64,000 bases of DNA from Brucella anthropi_A (GTDB lineage Bacteria; Pseudomonadota; Alphaproteobacteria; Rhizobiales; Rhizobiaceae), in assembly GCF_046630315.1 (NCBI RefSeq), contig NZ_LQBD01000001.1, forward strand, positions 1 to 64,000. The letters run 5' to 3'. Each line of letters opens with the position of its first letter. Positions within the stretch are counted from its first letter, which is position 1. Position numbers and translations under genes: made by a program. Of the stretch, positions 25,988 to 33,828 are shown one piece after another. The notes beneath the pieces were generated by a model, which saw only the letters and a list, made by a program, of their open reading frames with translations, was not told where the DNA came from and did no database searches.

Positions 25988-26322
25988 ATATATAAATTAC
26001 AGAAAACGCTCCTGATGTTGTTGTAGTCGAAAAAGTAGCGCTTTCGGGGCAAAGGCCGAGGGCAAGAAAAAGCTGCTCCCAATCACACCAGAAGGGCTAC
26101 GTCTGCGTTTGGTCTCGACGTAAAGGAAGGCAGATGTTCCCGGTTAACCGGGATGCACATGGGCTTCATCTGAAAATGGATGAAGCCCATGACGCAGAGA
26201 GCGGTTCCGGTGCGTTCATGTCGGCCCAAGGGATACTTCAAAGCGATAAACTGTAATGCGCAAGAGAGCATACGCATCTCAAGGGCATTTTGTGCTTTTA
26301 ATGAAATTACGGAGCCATTTTT
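25988..26322. other. Palindrome-rich gap upstream of the Rhs gene
   Basis: This 335-bp gap returns to higher GC. It holds a perfect 14-bp palindrome (CCCGGTTAACCGGG, 26139-26152) and, 5 nt later, a 13-bp-stem hairpin with an 8-nt loop (26158-26191). A tract at about 26196-26209 repeats 14 bases (AGAGCGGTTCCGGT) of the palindromic element found at 56908. It may be a decayed mobile element end or a promoter region for the Rhs gene. No convincing gene is seen. Confidence 0.5.
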
Positions 26323-29300
26323 ATGAATGCATATTCTCAAATCTATACCAAAGCTACTGATTTCATCGGGTCGGTCAAAGGCAATGTCGATCCGCGCACC
26401 GGTCAGTTTACAATCAGTATCAGCTTGGGAATGTTGATTGCCAATAACGGTCTCGGCCCGCATGTACCGCTGAATCTCAGCTATTCGCCCATGAACCAGA
26501 CAGACTTGGGCTTTGGCGCCGGATTTGGGTTTGGTTTTACCAATTATGACCAGCGTTCGACGATATTGTCTCTTTCCAGCGGGTCGCAATATAAAGTTCT
26601 TGAGAGTGACGATAGTGTCGTCCCGCTTGATGCAAAGCTCAAGGAAGTTTCTTTCGAAAAGATCAAGGGTGAATATTACAAGGTCATGTACCGAGACGGC
26701 AGCTTTGAGCTGCTTACCAAATCGGATACGGCGAATACCCTGAAGGTGCCGTATAAAATCGTTTCCGCACAGGGGCATTTTATTACGTTGAACTGGGCCT
26801 ACACTGAAAACCAGTGGCGGCTGCTTTCTATCGTCGACGAAAATGGCAGTAAACTTGTTTCGATCACCTATCCCGGAGCACTGAACGCGACTGCAAAGAT
26901 TGCTGTTCTTCCTGATCGTCAAACAGCTACCGCAAACTCGCCAAATCCTGAGGGCTATAATGTCTATCTGTTTTATGGCGACAACCGTCACTTGACCAAA
27001 ATCAGGTGCGATGCGGACGAAGGATTGGAATGGGGCATCGGATATACAAACCTGGATTGCCTCGGATCATGGGGGCAGATAGCGTCAAGCGTGACCTATC
27101 CAGGCGGGTTCACTGAATTTGCCGATTACGCTAAGTGCAAAGGACACAGATTTCCGGCCATGCGCGCTGACATGCAGGGCAAGCTATATCCCTATGTGCG
27201 CACTTTCACAAAAGTCCCCGGTGCTGGCCAGCCAATGGTCCGCGTGAATTACAAATATGATCTGATAAATAGCCATAATTTTCTGGGTTACGCGGCTCCA
27301 GGCATTTTTGCGCGTAATCCTACCCTGGATGCGCTGTATAATTGTTCAGATGGAAGCTATCGGTATCATACGCTTGAAACCCATTTTGACGACCATAATG
27401 TCGAAACCCGGATCGAGCGCAGCTATAACTGTTTTCACCAACTTGTGGAACAAAAGCGCGTAAAGCAAAACTGCTCTGTCGTAAGATCAATTGAATACTA
27501 CTCCATTCCGGGCATTGGATTTGAAGCCCAGCCTGGCAATTTCCAATGTCGGAAATCGCAAACAATGACCTTGAGCGATACGAACTCTGCAATAGAAAGC
27601 CGGGCTATTGAGAATACTGACTATGATGTTTTTGGAAATATAAACAGTAAGTCTGGTTCGTATGTCGACGTAAATGGAAATAAAACCGATATAGGTAAGG
27701 TAGAATACGTTTACTACCCGGCGAATGTGGAAACATCGTATGATGCATCCACGGGGTTTGGTTGTCCGCTTGATCCAAACAGCTTTAACCGTACAAACAA
27801 TATTCCGCGATTCATCAAGTCTTTAACAATAACGCCGCATCAGTTTTATGGCGATGAGCAGCCAAAACAAACCCGATATAGTTATACTTTGTACAATGTG
27901 CCTCAGGCGGTGACGAATCTGCTTGCAAACACCGATCCTGACCATGGCACATACGCGGTCTTCAAATCGGAAGAACGCATTTATCATGCCGCCGAGGCGC
28001 TCCAGGAGACGACAACCTATAGCTACGCCAACAACGCCGCAGTTCTTGCGGGGACCAGCATGAGTGAGTTCGGTCAGTTGCTGGCTACTGTAGATACTCA
28101 TTATCCCAATGACGGGGTGGAGTATCAGCCGGGCAAACCCGAGACAAAGGAAAGTTTTGCGACCACGACAACAAGTTCTCTGACGTTGACCGACGACGCA
28201 CTTACAACCAGAATCACAACCACGACATGGGATCAAATTACAACATCCACATCAAGCACAGCCTCGCGTTTCACGGGTCGTGTGACGGAAGAAGCTGACG
28301 AAATGGGTGTCAAAACCCAGGCGACATATGATGCACTTGGACGTGTAACAAAAGTAACAACGGCCGTCGGCAGTAATTATGAGGACAGCCATACATTGAC
28401 CTACGCGTTCGGGACGGCAGCGACCATACCATATACCATCACGGTAACGGACATTTTAAGCAATCAGGCGAAAACCTCATTCGACGGTGTGGGAAAGGGA
28501 CTGGCCGGTTCACTCAAGCTGAATGAAACCGGTGCCATATGGCAGACAATGCAGGAGCGGCAATATGACAGTTCCGGTCGGCTGAAAACAACGACGAACT
28601 ATGATTACAAGGATTGCAAACAGGAAACGCCTTACAGCACCGTGACATCAACGCCGCATTATGATGATTGGGGAAGGGTCGACTATGTCACAGGAATAGA
28701 CGGCATCAAGCATTTTAATATAATAAATCCGATCCTCTTGACCAAAACGATTTATAGTCAGGGCAAGAACGGCAGCCCGGAAACTGGGCGAGTGGTGCAA
28801 CAGGCAGATGTAGCGCGCTGTTCTATCAACACGCTTCATTACACTTCGGCGACCGCGCCAACAGATTCAAATAGTTTGTACAGCATATCCACCGATATAT
28901 TCGATGGCTGGAAGCAACTGCGTGAAGCCCGCGACGAGCTGGGGCGCGTGACGAAATATAGTTATGACTATTTTGGACGTGTCACTAAAACGATATTGCC
29001 GGAATTGGAAACCGGAAAATTGACCATTGTCCCCACAGGAGACAGCACCCCGATCGCCGATGGCGTTTCATGGTGCCAGGCTACCGCAAATCTAACACTT
29101 CCAACAGGCTCTCCCGGCAATCAAACTGTTCAGTTCACGACCGATAGCGAATTCGCCAGCTTCGTGGTGTTTGAAGGGGATAGCGTCGTCGTGGGTCCCG
29201 ACGGCAGAACAGCGACTGCTCAAACAAATGACCAAGGTGAAACACCACCTGTCAGTTTTGTGAGCGGTGAGACCGGCAAAGTAGCACTGATCGCTACGGC

Positions 29301-32085
29301 GTCATCATTTGTTGGCACTGCACAATTTGACTTCATAGCCGGATCTTCTATTCTATCTATTCATACTCCAGCATCTGATGAAAATGCTGTCCCGGCTGAC
29401 GGATCGTCAGAATATTCCGCCTACGCCCTTTTGTTGGGGGATGATCCAGGGCGACCGGTAAAGTATTGCCTCCCTGCGGATAGCAATGCGATATTTACAA
29501 GGGTTTTCGATAGTTTCAGACACTCCGTCATCATTTCGCCTGATGGGAAAACCGTTACTGGGTGCACTGGGACTGCAGGAGGAAGCAATTGGGCACCGAC
29601 GGTCTATTTCAGCAATAGCAACCCATCCGGTGAAACGGTTACGTTGACTGTTTATGGGAAGGGTGCCCGGCCAGTGACCAAAGCGTTCACGTTTGATCCG
29701 GTATCTTCCTCTATGGCCGACATTCGCACGAAACCGTCCGTTGCAGCAGATAGCGGCCATGAAGATTTTGCATGCGTCGTCACGACAAATTTGACCAGCG
29801 CGGCAACCGGCGGCGGATATGACGTACCGGCTGATGGAAGTTCACAACATTCGGCCTACGCGCAGTTTACAGGGAACGCATCGGAAAGAACGGTAAAATA
29901 TGTGCTTCCTGCCGATAGCAAAGCGGAATTTACGAAAATTGACGATTCGAATGCAACGTTCTCCGGCGACATGAGAACGGTTTTGACGTCAACAGGGGCG
30001 TCCGGAGGTACCAAAGCACCGACCGTCTATTTCAGTGACAACAACCCTGCCGGAGAGACGGTTACTCTTACTGCTTACGGGATGAACGCTCAGCCTGCAA
30101 AGCATGACTTCACTTTTGGTTCGATAGATACGGTCCTGACGCATACCTATAGTCGTTACACAGCAGCCAAAGTGCTCGTCGGCATTCAGGTTGGTGGTGT
30201 TTCCATGGGCACACGAACAGTAGATGGGCTCGGACGGATTTCGCGGCAAATGTCGGGCGGCCGAACCTGGACGGCAACCTATGATAAAAGCTCAGGTAGT
30301 CTGACGTCCCCCTCCACAGTCACCTCGCCCTATAAAAGGACTGTCAAGTTCCAGTATGAGCCGCAACTGGGGGGCAAGTTGAAAAAGCGAAGTTTCGCAT
30401 CCGAGGGGGTGGTATTTGTATACTCTACAAAGAGCGACAACATGCAGGTCGGGCTCGTCGATACGGCTTTGAGCTCGGTCGGTTCGAATTCGAACTATAT
30501 AAAGAAAACCTACGATGTGGCGGGACGCCTGCTGAAGGAGGAATTTTCCGGGGGACTGACGGCTATGTACCAGTATACAGTCGCGGGAAAGGTGTGGAGC
30601 TACAAGGACAACGTTACACACGCCAAATGGGAGGTAAAGGAAACAGATTCCTATGGCCGCCCAACCAAACTTTCTGACGAAAACTGCGTTCAGCTCACTT
30701 TATCTTATGATGCGCTGGGGCGGACATCGACATGGACAACAACCGACCTGCCTACGAAAAACACTCTCACCACGACTTTGACCTGGGACGCGTTGGACCG
30801 GGAGTATACGCGCCGTTTTGATAGTGCAACCGGCGGTTGGCTCGTTGAACAAGAGTATTATCCAAACAACCAGTGCAGCAAGCGTACGCTCAAGCGGGGC
30901 CAAGAATGGGCTTTAGACACAACCTTTACTGTTACTCGCACGGAAGCATATGTCTATGATGCGCGCAATCGCCTGTCCACCTATACGATTTCCTATCCAG
31001 ACGGGCGGGATTTCATCAAGGATGGGAAGGGCAACACCATCATGGGTGAAGCCTATGACCAGTACGATGTCTACAACAACATCGTGCAGTTGACGACCAC
31101 CTTCGCTCAAGGCGACCCCGATACTGCAAACTTTGCCTATGATACGACAGATCCCACCCAACTGATATCCATCAGCCATACGCGGCAGGATTTGGGCGCC
31201 TCTATGAGCCTGACCTACGATGAGTTCGGAGGTCTTAAAACGGATGATGAAGGGCGTAACTTCACATATGATCAGGGTGTCAATTGCGGTTACATAACGT
31301 CGGTGGATTTCAAGGGCGAGATCGGCTCATTCCAGTATGATGCGTTCAACCGTCTCATCAACGAGAACGGAACTTCGCTCTTCTACCGCGGCTCCACTCT
31401 GGCTGTTCAGAAACACGGCAATGACACGGTGCGCCTCATTCATGGACCGTCCGGATTGATCGCCCAGGTCAATAATGAAAAGACAGTCTGGCTGAACGGT
31501 GCCGGTCTCACCGGTTCCATCTTAAGCACCGAGGGTTCAGAGAGTCCGTGGCAACATTACGACATGGCCTATGGTTCCTATGGTGAACAGTCGACGAATA
31601 GCGGCCAGACACCAAGTATTCTCGGCTATAATGGCGAACGCAAAAGCGATCTTCTCAATGGCTATCAACTCGGAAATGGCTATCGCCTCTATAAGCCATC
31701 GCTGCGACGGTTCACATCGCCGGACAGTATGAGCCCCTTTGGCAAGGGCGGCATCAATCCCTATGCCTATTGCGAGGGTGACCCCATCAACAATACCGAC
31801 CCGACGGGGCATTTTCCGATTCTGAGTTTGTTTATCGGTATCGGCCTCATGGCGTTGGATGCAGTTCCGGGTGTTGGCGAAGTTGCAATGGGAGCAGAAG
31901 CAGGGGCTGCCGTCGCAGCCGGTGGAGAAGTCGCAGCTGACGCCGCCGCCGCTGGTATAGAAGAAGCAGCAGCCGGAGGAGCACAAGTGGTAATTGCTGC
32001 TCAGAATCTCGAAGAATCGAAGATGATTTCAGATTTCATGAACGTAGATCCGCGGTCTTTGATGAATTTGACGCAGCAAATGTAG
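26323..32085 (+). CDS. Rhs/YD-repeat protein with inserted Ig-like repeats
   Basis: A 1,920-residue polymorphic-toxin-type protein. Residues 1-330 are the N-terminal domain of the large Rhs proteins common in pseudomonads (SVKGNVDPRTGQFTISISLG…LGPHVPLNLSYSP…). YD repeats (…TYDALGRVTKVTT…, …YSYDYFGRVTKT…) run from about 640 and resume after about 1270 to build the hollow shell. Between them, about 904-1270, sit three Ig-like repeats, the last two nearly duplicated. The Rhs core is at about 1778-1830 (NGYRLYKPSLRRFTSPD…NPYAYCEGDPINNTDPTGH), where the toxin tip normally begins. The remaining 90 residues are hydrophobic, then Ala/Glu-rich, without a recognisable toxin fold. No signal peptide, PAAR or VgrG partner is visible. 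A ribosome site (CGGAG) precedes the ATG. Confidence 0.9.
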   Translation: MNAYSQIYTKATDFIGSVKGNVDPRTGQFTISISLGMLIANNGLGPHVPLNLSYSPMNQTDLGFGAGFGFGFTNYDQRSTILSLSSGSQYKVLESDDSVVPLDAKLKEVSFEKIKGEYYKVMYRDGSFELLTKSDTANTLKVPYKIVSAQGHFITLNWAYTENQWRLLSIVDENGSKLVSITYPGALNATAKIAVLPDRQTATANSPNPEGYNVYLFYGDNRHLTKIRCDADEGLEWGIGYTNLDCLGSWGQIASSVTYPGGFTEFADYAKCKGHRFPAMRADMQGKLYPYVRTFTKVPGAGQPMVRVNYKYDLINSHNFLGYAAPGIFARNPTLDALYNCSDGSYRYHTLETHFDDHNVETRIERSYNCFHQLVEQKRVKQNCSVVRSIEYYSIPGIGFEAQPGNFQCRKSQTMTLSDTNSAIESRAIENTDYDVFGNINSKSGSYVDVNGNKTDIGKVEYVYYPANVETSYDASTGFGCPLDPNSFNRTNNIPRFIKSLTITPHQFYGDEQPKQTRYSYTLYNVPQAVTNLLANTDPDHGTYAVFKSEERIYHAAEALQETTTYSYANNAAVLAGTSMSEFGQLLATVDTHYPNDGVEYQPGKPETKESFATTTTSSLTLTDDALTTRITTTTWDQITTSTSSTASRFTGRVTEEADEMGVKTQATYDALGRVTKVTTAVGSNYEDSHTLTYAFGTAATIPYTITVTDILSNQAKTSFDGVGKGLAGSLKLNETGAIWQTMQERQYDSSGRLKTTTNYDYKDCKQETPYSTVTSTPHYDDWGRVDYVTGIDGIKHFNIINPILLTKTIYSQGKNGSPETGRVVQQADVARCSINTLHYTSATAPTDSNSLYSISTDIFDGWKQLREARDELGRVTKYSYDYFGRVTKTILPELETGKLTIVPTGDSTPIADGVSWCQATANLTLPTGSPGNQTVQFTTDSEFASFVVFEGDSVVVGPDGRTATAQTNDQGETPPVSFVSGETGKVALIATASSFVGTAQFDFIAGSSILSIHTPASDENAVPADGSSEYSAYALLLGDDPGRPVKYCLPADSNAIFTRVFDSFRHSVIISPDGKTVTGCTGTAGGSNWAPTVYFSNSNPSGETVTLTVYGKGARPVTKAFTFDPVSSSMADIRTKPSVAADSGHEDFACVVTTNLTSAATGGGYDVPADGSSQHSAYAQFTGNASERTVKYVLPADSKAEFTKIDDSNATFSGDMRTVLTSTGASGGTKAPTVYFSDNNPAGETVTLTAYGMNAQPAKHDFTFGSIDTVLTHTYSRYTAAKVLVGIQVGGVSMGTRTVDGLGRISRQMSGGRTWTATYDKSSGSLTSPSTVTSPYKRTVKFQYEPQLGGKLKKRSFASEGVVFVYSTKSDNMQVGLVDTALSSVGSNSNYIKKTYDVAGRLLKEEFSGGLTAMYQYTVAGKVWSYKDNVTHAKWEVKETDSYGRPTKLSDENCVQLTLSYDALGRTSTWTTTDLPTKNTLTTTLTWDALDREYTRRFDSATGGWLVEQEYYPNNQCSKRTLKRGQEWALDTTFTVTRTEAYVYDARNRLSTYTISYPDGRDFIKDGKGNTIMGEAYDQYDVYNNIVQLTTTFAQGDPDTANFAYDTTDPTQLISISHTRQDLGASMSLTYDEFGGLKTDDEGRNFTYDQGVNCGYITSVDFKGEIGSFQYDAFNRLINENGTSLFYRGSTLAVQKHGNDTVRLIHGPSGLIAQVNNEKTVWLNGAGLTGSILSTEGSESPWQHYDMAYGSYGEQSTNSGQTPSILGYNGERKSDLLNGYQLGNGYRLYKPSLRRFTSPDSMSPFGKGGINPYAYCEGDPINNTDPTGHFPILSLFIGIGLMALDAVPGVGEVAMGAEAGAAVAAGGEVAADAAAAGIEEAAAGGAQVVIAAQNLEESKMISDFMNVDPRSLMNLTQQM

Positions 32086-32102
32086 ACACAAACGATAATC
32101 AG

Positions 32103-32519
32103 GTGGCAGAACGGGCGCAACGTTTGAAGCCTGACTTTGCCCCTGAACAACCAGGGCCAAATTATGAGCCCGCACCGAAACGGTCCCGGACTGAAAAAAG
32201 TCCGCCACGCAAACGCTCACCTGAAAACCACCCCTCGTCATCGAGAGATGAGGGCCGACGACCCACAAGTAGAAGAAGAGTACCTAGAAATTCAGTCCTT
32301 GAACGCCTTCAGAATAATTTCCTAAATAGAAATAAAAACGAATTAAATAAATCTCTAGAATTTATTAATAAATGGCCAGCAAGGGGCAGAGAAAGACGAG
32401 AATCAATCGATTTTAATAGGCTAGGAGGCGCAAAAAACCAAAATCTTATAGAAGTGCATAATATTACAGAAGATGAACTAAGAGAATTTGATGCTATAGT
32501 TTGTTTTAGCCCCAGGTAA
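32103..32519 (+). CDS. Candidate severed Rhs C-terminal tip or small separate protein
   Basis: A 138-residue frame starting with GTG at 32103 and lacking a ribosome site. The frame is open back to 31941, inside the end of the Rhs gene, and reads sensibly just before the GTG (VFDEFDAANVDTNDNQ). The first half is a Pro/Arg/Ser-rich linker (APEQPGPNYEPAPKRSR…); the second half is a charged globular domain (…LNKSLEFINKWP…RESIDFNRLGG…EDELREFDAIVCF). It looks like the Rhs tip detached by an indel near 32050. A separate downstream protein, for example an immunity factor, is the alternative. No toxin family is recognised. Its 3' half is AT-rich. Confidence 0.55.
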   Translation: MAERAQRLKPDFAPEQPGPNYEPAPKRSRTEKSPPRKRSPENHPSSSRDEGRRPTSRRRVPRNSVLERLQNNFLNRNKNELNKSLEFINKWPARGRERRESIDFNRLGGAKNQNLIEVHNITEDELREFDAIVCFSPR

Positions 32520-32809
32520 TATACAAATATATTTAAGTGTCGCATCTGCGAGGCTGAGAACTGACGTGCCCCACGTTTTATCCAGTTTTGAGTTCGCTTC
32601 AGCGGTTTTGGGTTACTGTGTTTGGGGTGGTAGCGGCGGGTTGCGGTGCAGAGCCATTCAGGCTGCGCAGCACCGCATCACGTCGCGGGTTAGTGGACAG
32701 AGCGAACTCGGCGGGTGTCAGCCAACCGAGGCCAAAGTGCGGTCGATGATCGTTGTAATCGCTGCGCCAGTTTAAAAGCGCTGATCGGGCATGGGGCAGT
32801 GATGAGAAG
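32520..32809 (-). pseudogene. IS3-family transposase C-terminal fragment
   Basis: On the minus strand, 32806 down to the stop at 32599 reads a continuous transposase tail: SLPHARSALLNW, then RSDYNDHRPHFGLGWLTPAEF, the classical C-terminal end of IS3-family OrfB, followed by a Pro/Thr-rich tail. The rest of the gene is missing because the IS6-family element abuts it at 32810. The sequence from 32560 to 32598 may include the terminal inverted repeat of that lost element. Nothing else is seen between 32520 and 32560. Confidence 0.75.
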
Positions 32810-33626
32810 GGTTCTGTTGCAAACTTTTCGTCAAGGACGCGGGTGGTAATATTCCAGCGTTTCGGAAGCTGAGAATTTAGAATGTTTAAAGACCGTCATT
32901 TCGATAAATCCGTTATTCTTTTATGTGTACGATGGTATCTGGCTTATAATCTGAGCCAGCGCGATCTGAAGGAGATGATGGCCGAGCGCGGCATTGCGCT
33001 GGATCATTCGACGGTGCATCGTTGGGTTTTGCATTTCAGCCCCAAGCTGCTTGATCGCTTCAATCGGAGAGAACGCGAGATCAAGCGGAAATGGAACCTC
33101 GACGAGACTTATGTAAAAGTCAAAGGCGCGTGGTTTTATCTGTACCGCGCCATCAACAACTATGGCGATACTGTCGAGTTCTACTTCACCGCAAGCCGCG
33201 ATCTCCAGGCTACGAAGCGCTTTCTGCGCAAGGCTCTGGCGCGCCATGGCAAGTCGGAGCGGATCACCATTGACGGCAGCCAGACCAACCGCATGGCCAT
33301 CATGCAGTGCGATGCGGAGAACCGGTTACGGCAGGCCGGAGGACCCATCGCTATCCGATCCAGCAAATACATGAACAACGCCATCGGGCAGGATCACCGC
33401 CGTGTCAAGCGCCGGATCCGGTCGATGCTGGGCTTCAAGTCCGAAGCCGCCGCCCGGATCACGCTTGCCGGTATCGGACTGGTTCACATGATGCGCAAGC
33501 AGCAGGGCATCTTTGCAACAACGAGAGCCCCATCAATTAAACGGCTATTCAATTCGCCAAACTCGTAGCATAACTGCGTCCAGCGATAAGCCGCTCTCCG
33601 TCCCAATCGGATTTTGCAACAGAACC
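32810..33626 (+). mobile_element. IS6-family insertion sequence
   Basis: An 817-bp element bounded by 14-bp perfect terminal inverted repeats: GGTTCTGTTGCAAA at 32810-32823 and its complement at 33613-33626. Size, ends and a single transposase gene are standard for the IS6 family. The 8 bases flanking each side (32802-32809 and 33627-33634) do not match, so there is no target duplication, as happens after IS6-mediated deletion or cointegrate resolution. Confidence 0.9.
32882..33568 (+). CDS. IS6-family transposase with altered catalytic Glu
   Basis: A 228-residue DDE transposase. The N-terminal helix-turn-helix (LSQRDLKEMMAERGIALDHSTVHRW) binds the ends. The first catalytic Asp is in WNLDETYVKVKG and the second in ITIDGSQTN. 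The third residue, the Glu of the normal IEQDHR motif, is Gly here (IGQDHR; codon GGG at about 33388 instead of GAG), so transposition activity is probably lost. The frame is otherwise full length. Confidence 0.9.
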   Translation: MFKDRHFDKSVILLCVRWYLAYNLSQRDLKEMMAERGIALDHSTVHRWVLHFSPKLLDRFNRREREIKRKWNLDETYVKVKGAWFYLYRAINNYGDTVEFYFTASRDLQATKRFLRKALARHGKSERITIDGSQTNRMAIMQCDAENRLRQAGGPIAIRSSKYMNNAIGQDHRRVKRRIRSMLGFKSEAAARITLAGIGLVHMMRKQQGIFATTRAPSIKRLFNSPNS

Positions 33627-33628
33627 TC

Positions 33629-33724
33629 CAGACGCATGATTATGCTCTGATAGATGCAGTTCAGGCTTTTGCTTTCGGTCAGGATCCCACCAAGAGCATC
33701 AAGACCACCTTGCTGAACGAATGA
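33629..33724 (+). pseudogene. 3' stub of an unidentified gene cut by the IS6 element
   Basis: Starting at the right edge of the IS6 element, an open frame reads QTHDYALIDAVQAFAFGQDP and continues with TKSIKTTLLNE before a stop. The reading looks coding but no family is recognised. The upstream part is absent, which fits an IS6-mediated deletion joining island and backbone. The rest of the gap to 33828 shows nothing clear apart from a short repeat of GGCCCGT/ACGGGCC type around 33749-33766 that could form a hairpin terminator for the lost gene. Confidence 0.4.
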
Positions 33725-33828
33725 GTTATCTCAAAGTTCGGACAAACGGGCCTGTTATGGCCCGTCTGTCCAGTTAAGGGTGTCGGTTCACAGCTTGGTG
33801 CCATCGCGGCCTGTTTCATGAAATAGCT

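Noticed and set aside
26083..26991. 302-codon minus-strand frame opposite the start of the Rhs gene
   Set aside because: It overlaps the well-supported Rhs N-terminal domain and has no recognisable features.
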